From NCBI RefSeq assembly GCF_007993935.1, contig NZ_VITY01000019.1:62001-126000 (forward strand): a stretch of 64,000 nucleotides of DNA. The letters run 5' to 3'. Origin of the DNA: Bradyrhizobium macuxiense (GTDB lineage: Bacteria > Pseudomonadota > Alphaproteobacteria > Rhizobiales > Xanthobacteraceae). Every line of letters begins with the position of its first letter. Positions within the stretch are counted from its first letter, which is position 1. The position numbers and the translations under genes were made by a program. Shown here in pieces: positions 35,886-43,589 of the stretch. The notes beneath the pieces were generated by a model. It made no database searches, had not been told where the DNA came from, and worked only from the letters and a program-made list of their open reading frames with translations.

Positions 35886-36839
35886 GTGCTCGCCTATACG
35901 TCCAGACGGATCGTCTACGTCATTCCGATCGTGCTCAGCGTCGCGCTGGTGTGCTTCCTGCTGGTGCACATCACGCCCGGCGATCCCCTGGTCGCGGTGC
36001 TGCCGGCCGATGCCTCGCAGGAGCTCGCCGCGCAACTGCGCACCGCCTATGGCTTCGATCGTCCATTGCCCGTGCAATTCGGTCTGTGGCTATGGCGCGC
36101 GATCCATGGCGATCTCGGCAATTCGATCGCGACTGGGCGGCCCGTCCTGTCGGAGGTGATGCGCGCCGTCGGAAACACCGTGATGCTGGCGATCGCGGCT
36201 GCGATGATCGGCTTTACGCTCGGCCTGCTGTTCGGGCTGATCGCCGGCTATTTCCGCGACACCTGGGTCGACAAGGTCGCGACATCAATTGCCATCGCCG
36301 GCGTCTCGCTGCCGCATTACTGGCTCGGCATGGTGTTGGTCATCATCTTCTCGGTGCAGCTCAACTGGCTGCCCGCGGTCGGCGCAGGCCCCGGCGGCTC
36401 CGGCGCCTGGGCGTGGGACTGGGAGCACCTGCGCTATCTGGTGCTGCCGGCGATCACCACGTCGGTGATCCCGATGGGTATCGTCACCCGCACCGTGCGT
36501 GCGCTGACCGGCGATATCCTGAGCCAGGATTTCGTCGAGGCGCTGCGCGCCAAGGGCCTGCGCGAGACCGAGGTGTTTCGTCACGTTATCAAGAACGCGG
36601 CGCCGACCGCGCTCGCGGTGATGGGATTGCAGCTTGGCTATATGCTCGGCGGCTCGATCCTGATCGAGACGGTGTTCTCCTGGCCCGGGTCGGGCCTGTT
36701 GCTCAACTCGGCGATCTTCCAGCGCGACCTGCCGCTGCTGCAGGGCACGATCCTGGTGCTGGCGCTGTTCTTCGTGCTGCTCAATCTGCTGGTCGACATC
36801 GCGCAGGCCGCGATCGATCCGCGCATCAAGCGGAGCTGA
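35886..36839 (+). CDS. DppB-type peptide ABC permease
   Basis: The protein has 317 residues from a GTG start. Six membrane helices are seen. The opening SRRIVYVIPIVLSVALVCFLLVHITPGDPL, the EAA loop DFVEALRAKGLRETEVFRHVIKNAAPTALAV and the GSILIETVFSWPGSG block are diagnostic for DppB/OppB permeases. It pairs with the DppC-type permease 65 bases downstream. A family B hairpin starts inside its stop codon. Confidence 0.93.
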   Translation: MLAYTSRRIVYVIPIVLSVALVCFLLVHITPGDPLVAVLPADASQELAAQLRTAYGFDRPLPVQFGLWLWRAIHGDLGNSIATGRPVLSEVMRAVGNTVMLAIAAAMIGFTLGLLFGLIAGYFRDTWVDKVATSIAIAGVSLPHYWLGMVLVIIFSVQLNWLPAVGAGPGGSGAWAWDWEHLRYLVLPAITTSVIPMGIVTRTVRALTGDILSQDFVEALRAKGLRETEVFRHVIKNAAPTALAVMGLQLGYMLGGSILIETVFSWPGSGLLLNSAIFQRDLPLLQGTILVLALFFVLLNLLVDIAQAAIDPRIKRS

Positions 36840-36886
36840 GCATGATCCGGAAAAGTGGGGACCGGTTTTCCGCTAAGATCATGCTC
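36838..36886. repeat. Intra-operon hairpin repeat, family B, copy 2
   Basis: Arms GAGCATGATC and GATCATGCTC with inner CGGAAAA / TTTTCCG. The first two bases are the GA of the permease TGA stop. The next operon gene starts 18 bases after the element. Confidence 0.9.
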
Positions 36887-36903
36887 CAACTAAGAGCCTT
36901 CCC

Positions 36904-37791
36904 ATGAGTGCGATGTCAGATACCGCATTGCAGGCCTCACCGGCGGGCAAGGCGCGCGGCTATTGGGCGACGGTTGCGCGCCGCATTCGGCGCGACAAGG
37001 TCAGCATGGCCTGCGCCATCATCCTGCTGTTGATCTTCGCATCGGCGCTGCTGGCGCCGTGGCTGCATCTCGCCGATCCCTATCAGGGCTCGATGATCCG
37101 CCGTCTCCGCCATATCGGCACGCCGGGCTATCCGCTCGGCACCGACGAGCTCGGCCGCGACATGCTGGCGCGCCTGATCTATGGCGGACGGCTCTCGCTG
37201 GTCATCGGCATCCTGCCGGTGATCTTCGCCTTCGTGATCGGCACCTCGCTCGGCCTCGTCGCCGGCTATGTCGGCGGCAAGCTCAACACCGCGATCATGC
37301 GCACGGTCGATGTGTTCTACGCCTTTCCGTCGGTGCTGCTGGCGATCGCGATCTCGGGCGCGCTCGGCGCCGGCATCACCAACTCGATCGTGTCGCTGAC
37401 CATCGTGTTCGTGCCGCAGATCACCCGGGTCGCCGAAAGCGTCACCACGGGCGTCCGCAACATGGATTTCGTCGAGGCGGCGCGCGCCTCCGGCGCCGGT
37501 CCGTTCACGATCATGCGCGTGCACATGCTCGGCAATGTGCTCGGCCCGATCTTCGTCTATGCCACCGGCCTGATCTCGGTGTCGATGATCCTCGCCGCCG
37601 GCCTTTCCTTCCTCGGGCTCGGCACCAAGCCGCCGGAGCCGGAATGGGGCTTGATGCTGAACACGCTGCGCACCGCGATCTATGTCAACCCATGGGTCGC
37701 GGCGCTGCCGGGCGCCATGATCTTCGCGGTCTCGATCTGCTTCAACCTGCTCAGCGACGGCATGCGCAGCGCCATGGACATCAGGAACTAG
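36904..37791 (+). CDS. DppC-type peptide ABC permease
   Basis: The protein has 295 residues. An N-terminal cytoplasmic part RIRRDKVSMACAIILLLIFASALLAPWL is followed by PLGTDELGRDMLARLIYGGRLSL, the standard DppC sequence, and the EAA loop DFVEAARASGAGPFTIMRVHMLGN. It ends SDGMRSAMDIRN. An alternative ATG is at 36913. It forms the channel with the DppB-type protein. Confidence 0.93.
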   Translation: MSAMSDTALQASPAGKARGYWATVARRIRRDKVSMACAIILLLIFASALLAPWLHLADPYQGSMIRRLRHIGTPGYPLGTDELGRDMLARLIYGGRLSLVIGILPVIFAFVIGTSLGLVAGYVGGKLNTAIMRTVDVFYAFPSVLLAIAISGALGAGITNSIVSLTIVFVPQITRVAESVTTGVRNMDFVEAARASGAGPFTIMRVHMLGNVLGPIFVYATGLISVSMILAAGLSFLGLGTKPPEPEWGLMLNTLRTAIYVNPWVAALPGAMIFAVSICFNLLSDGMRSAMDIRN

Positions 37792-37825
37792 TGCGATGAC
37801 CATACTCGCAACCTCTCCCCGCAAC

Positions 37826-37963
37826 GACGGTTCACCTCTCCCCTTGTGGGAGAGGTCAGATCGCATCATTAGATGCGATCTGGGTGAGGGGTTACGCCCT
37901 CTCGTGAGACCTAAGGCCCTCACCCGGCGCTACGCGCCGACCTCTCCCCGGTGGGGAGAGGTA
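37826..37963. repeat. Intergenic inverted repeat, family A, copy 3
   Basis: Two family A halves (CCTCTCCCC...GGGAGAGGTCAGATCGCATC and mirrored CCTCACCC...GGGGAGAGGT). It sits inside the operon between the DppC-type permease and ATPase genes, and its last GGGGAGAGG lies 10 bases before a GTG at 37972, so it may provide the ribosome binding site of the ATPase gene. Confidence 0.8.
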
Positions 37964-37980
37964 ATCCCCGCGTGCTCGAC

Positions 37981-39054
37981 ATGATCGATACAACAACTCC
38001 AATCGACATGCTGGAGCCGGTCGCCGACATCGGCGGTGCCGCGCAGCCGCTATTGCAGGTCAAGGGGCTGACAAAGCACTTCCCGGTGCGCGGCGGGCTG
38101 TTTAGCCCGAGCAAGACCGTGCGTGCCGTCGACGACGTCAGCTTTGCGGTGATGAAGGGCGAGACCGTCGGCATCGTCGGCGAATCCGGCTGTGGCAAGT
38201 CGACCACCGCGCGGTTGTTGATGCATCTGATGAGCCGCGATGCCGGCGACATCATCTATGACGGAAGGCAGGTCGGTCCGTCGCTCTCGTTGCGCGATTT
38301 GCGGCGCGGCGTGCAGATGGTGTTCCAGGACAGCTACGCCTCGCTCAATCCTCGCCTCACCATCGAGGAGTCCATCGCCTTCGGACCGAAAGTCCACGGC
38401 ATGGCCGATGACACGGCACGGACGCTGGCGCGCGAGCTACTCGGCAAGGTCGGCCTGCGGCCGGAGATTTTCGCCAACCGCTATCCGCATGAAGTGTCCG
38501 GCGGCCAGCGCCAGCGCGTCAACATCGCCCGCGCGCTCGCGCTGTCACCGCGGCTCGTGATCCTCGATGAGGCGGTCTCCGCGCTCGACAAGTCGGTCGA
38601 GGCGCAGGTGCTCAATCTGCTCGCCGATTTGAAACGCGAATTCGGCCTGACCTATCTCTTCATCAGCCACGATCTCAATGTCGTGCGCTATATCTCCGAC
38701 CGCGTCCTGGTGTTGTATCTCGGCGAAGTCGTCGAGCTCGGTCCGGTCGATGCGGTCTGGGACGCGCCGGCGCATCCCTATACCCGCGCGCTGCTGGCAG
38801 CGATGCCGTCATCCGATCCCGACAGGCGCACCGAAGTGCCGCCGATCTCGGGCGATCCGCCCAATCCGATCGATCCGCCGTCGGGCTGCCGGTTTCACAC
38901 CCGTTGTCCGTTTGCGGAGCCGCTCTGCGCAAACGACACGCCAAAACTCAGCGATCTCGATACAATGGGTCATCAAGCGGCGTGCTTCATGGCCATTCCC
39001 GGCTCGGGGCACAGCCGCGCGCCGGCAAAAGCAAAAGGAGAAAACGCGGCATGA
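37981..39054 (+). CDS. DppF-type peptide ABC ATPase
   Basis: About 357 residues. The start could be the ATG at 37981 or a GTG at 37972, which has the better-spaced GGGGAGAGG. Walker A is GESGCGKST, the signature is VSGGQRQRVNIARAL and Walker B is LVILDEAVSALDKS. The Dpp/Opp C-terminal Cys region CRFHTRCPFAEPLC is present. Glu of the usual DEPVSALD is kept (DEAVSALD), so ATP hydrolysis is expected. Its stop overlaps the small AtzG-like gene by ATGA. Confidence 0.92.
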   Translation: MIDTTTPIDMLEPVADIGGAAQPLLQVKGLTKHFPVRGGLFSPSKTVRAVDDVSFAVMKGETVGIVGESGCGKSTTARLLMHLMSRDAGDIIYDGRQVGPSLSLRDLRRGVQMVFQDSYASLNPRLTIEESIAFGPKVHGMADDTARTLARELLGKVGLRPEIFANRYPHEVSGGQRQRVNIARALALSPRLVILDEAVSALDKSVEAQVLNLLADLKREFGLTYLFISHDLNVVRYISDRVLVLYLGEVVELGPVDAVWDAPAHPYTRALLAAMPSSDPDRRTEVPPISGDPPNPIDPPSGCRFHTRCPFAEPLCANDTPKLSDLDTMGHQAACFMAIPGSGHSRAPAKAKGENAA

Positions 39055-39248
39055 CCAGACCCACTGCCAAGGACGTCAAGGTGATCGCGCACGTCGCCGA
39101 CGTGCCCGCTGACGACGACACCGCCACCCGCATCGCCAATTCGATCGGACCTGCATTCGACGGCTTCGCGCCGATCTCCGGCACGCTGCCCTTCGATCTC
39201 GAACCCGCGAGCTTCCTGCTGGCGCAGATCGCAAAGGTGTCGAAATGA
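39051..39248 (+). CDS. Small AtzG/GatC-like putative amidase partner
   Basis: The protein has 65 residues, MTRPTAKDVKVIAHVADVPA and onward, ending LPFDLEPASFLLAQIAKVSK. It overlaps the ATPase gene before it and the amidase gene after it by ATGA, so it is translationally coupled to both, and an AAAAGGAG site precedes it. Size, position directly before a GatA-type amidase, and the C-terminal DLEPASF, which resembles the DxEPAPVF end of AtzG-like (DUF4089) proteins, suggest a small subunit that stabilises the amidase as AtzG does for AtzE. The family call is tentative. Confidence 0.65.
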   Translation: MTRPTAKDVKVIAHVADVPADDDTATRIANSIGPAFDGFAPISGTLPFDLEPASFLLAQIAKVSK

Positions 39249-40657
39249 GCTCCGATCCGGCCCTGATGACGCTGACCGCGGTCGCCAAGGCGATTGCCGA
39301 CAAGAAGGTCTCCTCGCATGAGGTGACGCGCGCCGTGCTGCACCGGATTGCCGAGTGGCAGCCGCGGCTCAATGCCTATATGGCGGTCGAATCCGAACAG
39401 GCGCTTGCCGCCGCAACCGAGGCTGATGCCGCGCTCGCCAAGGGCAGTAGCCGCGGCGCGCTGCACGGCGTGCCGCTGGCGCACAAGGACATGTATTACG
39501 AGGCCGGCAAGGTCGTGACCTGCGGCTCGCTGATCCGCCGCGACTTCGTGCCGAAGACGACAGCGACGGCATTGCAGCGGCTGAAGGATGCCGGACAGGT
39601 CCGGCTCGGCTCGCTGCAGATGGTCGAGTTCGCCTACGGGCCGACCGGCCACAACGTGCACTACGGCGCGGTGCGCAATCCCTGGAACACCGAGCACATC
39701 ACTGGCGGCTCGTCGTCGGGCTCGGGCTCGGCAGTCGCCGCGCGACTCACCTTCGCCGCGCTCGGCTCCGACACCGGCGGTTCGGTGCGCATGCCCGCGC
39801 ATTTCTGCGGCGTCACCGGCTTGAAGACGACCGTCGGCCGCGTCAGCCGCGCCGGCGCGATGCCGCTGTCGCAGTCGCTCGATACCGTCGGTCCGCTGGC
39901 GCAGACCGCGGAGGACTGCGCGTTGCTGCTCGGCCTGATGGCCGGCGCCGATCCCGAGGATATGACCGCGTCGACCCAGCCGGTGCCGGACTACATGGCT
40001 GCGACCAGGCAGTCGCTGAAGGGTCTCAAGATCGGCGTCCCGACCGCGTTCTATGTCGACGACCTCGATCCTGAGGTGGCGCGCATCCTCGATGAGACGG
40101 TGGCGACGCTGAAGAAGGAAGGCGCCGAGATTGTCAAGGTCGAGCTATCAGATCAGCGCCAGCTCAGCGCCGCGTCGCAACTGGTGCTCGCGGTCGAGGC
40201 CGCGGCGCTCCACAAGCGTTGGATGATCGAGCGGCCGCAGGATTACGGCGCGCAGGTCCTGATGCGGTTGGAGAATGGCCTGACCATTCCGGCGGTCACC
40301 TATCTCGAAGCGATGCGCTGGCGCGGCCCTGCGCTCGCCGCGCACAACGCGGCGGTCAGCGGTGTCGATGCCGTGATCGCGCCGTCGGCCCCGGTGCCGG
40401 CGCCGACCATCGCCGAGAGCGATGTCGGCAACGGTCCGGGCGCGGAAGCGGTGATCCAGCGGCTGACCCGGTTCACCCGGCCGGTCAACTATCTCGGCCT
40501 GCCGTCGCTCTCGATCCCGAGCGGGTTCACGAAGACAGGTCTGCCGGTCGGCATGCAGCTGATCGGCCGCTCCTTCGAGGAAGCCACCTTGCTCCGGATC
40601 GGCGCCGGCTTCCAGCGCGCGACCGATTTCCACGCCAGGGTGCCCAAGCTCGCATGA
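39245..40657 (+). CDS. Amidase-signature family amidohydrolase
   Basis: The protein has 470 residues. The Ser-cisSer-Lys triad is visible: Lys81 in GVPLAHKDMYYEAG, the GGSSSGS loop at 154-160, and Ser180 in GSDTGGSVRMPA. The length fits AtzE/GatA-type enzymes that hydrolyse small amides to acid and ammonia. No signal peptide, so it acts in the cytoplasm on imported compounds. It lies between two ATPase genes of a peptide-type importer and next to an AtzG-like small gene, with ATGA overlaps on both sides. The sigma-54 promoter upstream points to nitrogen-controlled expression. Confidence 0.92.
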   Translation: MSSDPALMTLTAVAKAIADKKVSSHEVTRAVLHRIAEWQPRLNAYMAVESEQALAAATEADAALAKGSSRGALHGVPLAHKDMYYEAGKVVTCGSLIRRDFVPKTTATALQRLKDAGQVRLGSLQMVEFAYGPTGHNVHYGAVRNPWNTEHITGGSSSGSGSAVAARLTFAALGSDTGGSVRMPAHFCGVTGLKTTVGRVSRAGAMPLSQSLDTVGPLAQTAEDCALLLGLMAGADPEDMTASTQPVPDYMAATRQSLKGLKIGVPTAFYVDDLDPEVARILDETVATLKKEGAEIVKVELSDQRQLSAASQLVLAVEAAALHKRWMIERPQDYGAQVLMRLENGLTIPAVTYLEAMRWRGPALAAHNAAVSGVDAVIAPSAPVPAPTIAESDVGNGPGAEAVIQRLTRFTRPVNYLGLPSLSIPSGFTKTGLPVGMQLIGRSFEEATLLRIGAGFQRATDFHARVPKLA

Positions 40658-41631
40658 CCAACCTCGTCGAGATCAACAACCTCAACATCCGCTTCACCGG
40701 CGATCGCACGGTCCATGCCGTGAACGATCTCAGCCTGTCGCTCGGCGAAGGCGAGGTGTTGGGGCTGCTCGGCGAGTCCGGCTCGGGCAAGAGCGTGACC
40801 TTGCGCGCGCTGATGCGGCTGCTGCCGCGGAAACGCACGCAGATATCCGGCAGCGCGAAAGTGCTGGGCCGGGAGGTGCTGGCGATGGACGACGAGGCGC
40901 TGTCCGCATTCCGCGGCCAGACCGTCTCGATGATCTTCCAGGAGCCGGCGCTGGCGCTCGATCCGGTCTACACCATCGGCCGCCAGATCGCCGAGACGGT
41001 GATGCGTCACGAGGGCAAGAGCGAGCGCGAGGCCACGGCCCGCGCGCTTGAGATGCTCGAAGTGGTGCGGATCCCGTCGGCGAAGCGGCGCTTAGAGTCC
41101 TATCCACACGAGATGTCGGGCGGCATGCGCCAGCGTGCGATGATCGCGCTGGCGCTGGCCTGCAAGCCGAGGATCCTGCTCGCGGACGAGCCGACCACGG
41201 CGCTCGATGCCACCGTGCAGATCCAGATCCTGTTGCTGCTGCGTGAATTGCAGCGCGAGTTCGGCATGTCCGTCATCTTCGTCACCCATGACATCGGCGT
41301 TGCGATCGAGATCTGCGACCGGGTCGCGGTGATGTATGCCGGCCAGATCGTGGAGCAGGGCGCCTTGCGCGATATCGTGCGCACACCGGTGCATCCTTAT
41401 GCGAAGGGCTTGCTGGCCTCGACCATTCACGGCGCGATGCGCGGCCAGCGGCTCGAAACCATCCCGGGCACGCCGCCCTCGCTCGACCACGCGCCGGCCA
41501 GTTGCTCCTTTGCACCACGCTGCAAGTTCGCCGAGCCGCGTTGCAGCGAGAGCCTGCCGCCCAACGTGCAAGTCGCGCCCGGCCACCAGGCACGCTGCGT
41601 CCTGGCAGAGCCCGTGCCCGCTACGGTCTAG
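40654..41631 (+). CDS. DppD-type peptide ABC ATPase
   Basis: The protein has 325 residues from the ATG at 40654, which overlaps the amidase stop. Walker A is GESGSGKSV, the signature is MSGGMRQRAMIALALA and Walker B is ILLADEPTTALD. The C-terminal SCSFAPRCKFAEPRC is the usual DppD Cys cluster. Last gene of the operon; its stop overlaps the stop of the convergent LysR gene by 4 bases. The order DppF before DppD, with the amidase between, is unusual. Confidence 0.92.
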   Translation: MTNLVEINNLNIRFTGDRTVHAVNDLSLSLGEGEVLGLLGESGSGKSVTLRALMRLLPRKRTQISGSAKVLGREVLAMDDEALSAFRGQTVSMIFQEPALALDPVYTIGRQIAETVMRHEGKSEREATARALEMLEVVRIPSAKRRLESYPHEMSGGMRQRAMIALALACKPRILLADEPTTALDATVQIQILLLLRELQREFGMSVIFVTHDIGVAIEICDRVAVMYAGQIVEQGALRDIVRTPVHPYAKGLLASTIHGAMRGQRLETIPGTPPSLDHAPASCSFAPRCKFAEPRCSESLPPNVQVAPGHQARCVLAEPVPATV

Positions 41632-42536
41632 CTCGCGCGCGCCACCGCATCAGCGATCCAGCGCCGCACCGCCGTAATGCGGCGGTCGCGGGCCTGCTCG
41701 GTGCGGGAGACCAGGTAGATCGTCTCGTGCTGCGCTGGCTCGAATGCAAACGGCGCCACCAGCTTCTTGCCGAAGCCCGGCCGCGCCCTGATCAGCGGCG
41801 CCATGGCGAGCGCGACGCCGAGCCCGTGCTCGGCCGCCTCCAGCATCGCCGGCACGCTGTCGAGCCACAGATGCCCGCGCGGGGCGAGGTGCGGCAGCCC
41901 GGCCTCCTTCAGCCAGGCCGGCCACGCCCGCGGTTGCGTCGTGACGTGGATCAGCACCTCGCGCGACAGGTCTGCGGGCGTCCGAAGCCCTGCCTTGACC
42001 AGCGCCGGCGTGCAGACCGGCAATCCCCTGACCTGGACCAGCGGTTCGACCTTGAGCCCGGCGGCATGTTCCCGTCCGTAGCGGACGGCGACGTCGACGC
42101 GGGAGCTGTTGAAGTCGGCATATTGATGGGTGGCCTCGATCCGCAGCGTCAGTTGCGGATAGCGACGCTTGAACTCCGGCAGCGCCGGCAGCAGCACCGC
42201 GCTGGTGAAGAACGGCAGCGAGCTGATCCACAGTTCCCCGCCGGTCTCGCCGCGTTGCCGCAGCATGTCGCGGCTCGCCTCGTCCAGCGTCGCCAGCGCC
42301 GCCGACACTTTTGCAAGGTAGCGTTCGCCGTCCGCGGTCAGCCGCACCGAGCGCGCGCCGCGGACAAACAGCCTGGTGCCGAACTGCTGCTCCAGCCCGC
42401 GGATCTGGTGGCTGATCGCCGACGGGCTCAGCGACAGGTCGCGGGCGGCGCGGCGGAAGCTGAGCTGCGTGGCGGCGCGCTCGAAGGCGAGCAGCGCCGC
42501 AAGCGGCGGGATGACCCGCGGATCGGGGGCATCCAA
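41628..42536 (-). CDS. LysR family transcriptional regulator (GcvA-like group)
   Basis: About 302 residues from a TTG at 42536 that has AGGA 8 bases upstream. An ATG at 42581 gives 15 more residues but lacks a ribosome binding site and would place a LysR-box palindrome inside the gene. The N-terminal helix-turn-helix is PPLAALLAFERAATQLSFRRAARDL and SPSAISHQIRGLEQQFGTRLF. The C-terminal half is a type 2 periplasmic-binding-like effector domain. It is divergent from a hotdog thioesterase gene, its probable target. Confidence 0.88.
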   Translation of the reverse strand: MDAPDPRVIPPLAALLAFERAATQLSFRRAARDLSLSPSAISHQIRGLEQQFGTRLFVRGARSVRLTADGERYLAKVSAALATLDEASRDMLRQRGETGGELWISSLPFFTSAVLLPALPEFKRRYPQLTLRIEATHQYADFNSSRVDVAVRYGREHAAGLKVEPLVQVRGLPVCTPALVKAGLRTPADLSREVLIHVTTQPRAWPAWLKEAGLPHLAPRGHLWLDSVPAMLEAAEHGLGVALAMAPLIRARPGFGKKLVAPFAFEPAQHETIYLVSRTEQARDRRITAVRRWIADAVARAS

Positions 42537-42538
42537 TA

Positions 42539-42555
42539 GGTGAATCCTATTCACC
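42539..42555. promoter_or_regulatory. LysR-type box, copy 1
   Basis: GGTGAATCCTATTCACC has perfect 7-base arms around a 3-base centre and contains the T-N11-A pattern of LysR regulators. It lies directly upstream of the TTG start proposed for the LysR gene and would serve autoregulation and control of the divergent thioesterase gene. Confidence 0.6.
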
Positions 42556-42613
42556 TCGAGTGATGAATGGCCTTTTGTCATGGCCGCTATTCTTGGATCA
42601 GATTGGCCGAACG

Positions 42614-42630
42614 CTCAATCCTGCTCACCT
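42614..42630. promoter_or_regulatory. LysR-type box, copy 2 (degenerate)
   Basis: CTCAATCCTGCTCACCT agrees with the first box at 13 of 17 positions, 74 bases away, just before the thioesterase start. A strong and a weak site in a divergent gap is the usual LysR arrangement. Confidence 0.4.
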
Positions 42631-42645
42631 CAGGGACTGCTCGCC

Positions 42646-43440
42646 TTGGCCATCTTCGAACCTACAGCCACGCCGCATCACTGGAAGCCCGCCGCGCTGG
42701 CGGCCGGGCCGTTCGCTGGCCTCCAGGGCGGCGCGGTCGCGAGCCTCCTGACCGCCGAGGTCGAGGCCATGGCCAATGCGCGCAATTGGGGCACCGCGAT
42801 CTCGGCGTCGGCCTGGTTCCTGCGGCCGACGCCGATGGCGGAATTGCGCACGCAAATGGCCGTGGTGACCGAAGGCGGCCGGGTCAGCGTTGTCGACAAC
42901 ACACTCTGGCCGGCCAGCGAGGCGCAGCCCTGCGCGACGGTGCGGGTGACCTTGTCGCGCGAACGTGCGGTCGAGGTCCCCGGCTTCCATCGCGACGCAG
43001 CCGACCCGATTGATCCCATGCGCTGTCCGTTGCGCAGCCCGCACGCCGTCCATGGCCGCAGCTGGTTCATGGACGCGATGGAGGCCCGGGCCGGCGGCGA
43101 CATCGTCTGGTTTCGCATGCATCATGACGTGATTGCGGATGCCGGCCCGCTGGCGCGGGTGCTCGGTCCGGCCGACTGGACCCACGGCATCGCGCGCCCG
43201 GTGCAGAACGTGGTGGCCGATCCCAATCCGAACCTCGCGGTGCAGCTGTTCAGGCCGCCGCGAGGCGCGTGGATCGGCGTTCGCGCCGAGGCGCGCTGGC
43301 GCCCGGAGGCCGGGCTTGGCGTCGGCAGCGGCGTCTTGCTCGATGTCGATGGCGAGATCGGCCGGGTCTCGATGTCGGTCATTCTCGTGCCCTTTCCGGG
43401 AAGCGTCCCCGGCTCAGGCCAAGGTTCCGCGGCCGGTTAA
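42646..43440 (+). CDS. Acyl-CoA thioesterase-like double hotdog protein
   Basis: About 264 residues from a TTG at 42646 with CAGGGA upstream. An in-frame ATG at 42580 would overlap the start region of the divergent regulator and has no ribosome binding site. The N-terminal hotdog is LAAGPFAGLQGGAVASLLTAEVEA with the HGG-type loop read as LQGGAVA. The C-terminal hotdog includes VWFRMHHDVIADAGPLARVL and VLLDVDGEIGRVSMSV. The family hydrolyses acyl-CoA esters; this substrate is unknown. Probable target of the divergent LysR regulator. Confidence 0.78.
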   Translation: MAIFEPTATPHHWKPAALAAGPFAGLQGGAVASLLTAEVEAMANARNWGTAISASAWFLRPTPMAELRTQMAVVTEGGRVSVVDNTLWPASEAQPCATVRVTLSRERAVEVPGFHRDAADPIDPMRCPLRSPHAVHGRSWFMDAMEARAGGDIVWFRMHHDVIADAGPLARVLGPADWTHGIARPVQNVVADPNPNLAVQLFRPPRGAWIGVRAEARWRPEAGLGVGSGVLLDVDGEIGRVSMSVILVPFPGSVPGSGQGSAAG

Positions 43441-43589
43441 CCCTAATTATTCCGTCAACTGTCTGTGGGTTCACAAAAATAGCTGGCGAACCGTGCTCTG
43501 CTCGGCGCGACTTGAAATGGACGGTGGTCGCAAACGTCTATACAACGTGGTGATCACGTAGCTCTTTTGTTTTGCAGAGATCGGTTTTT

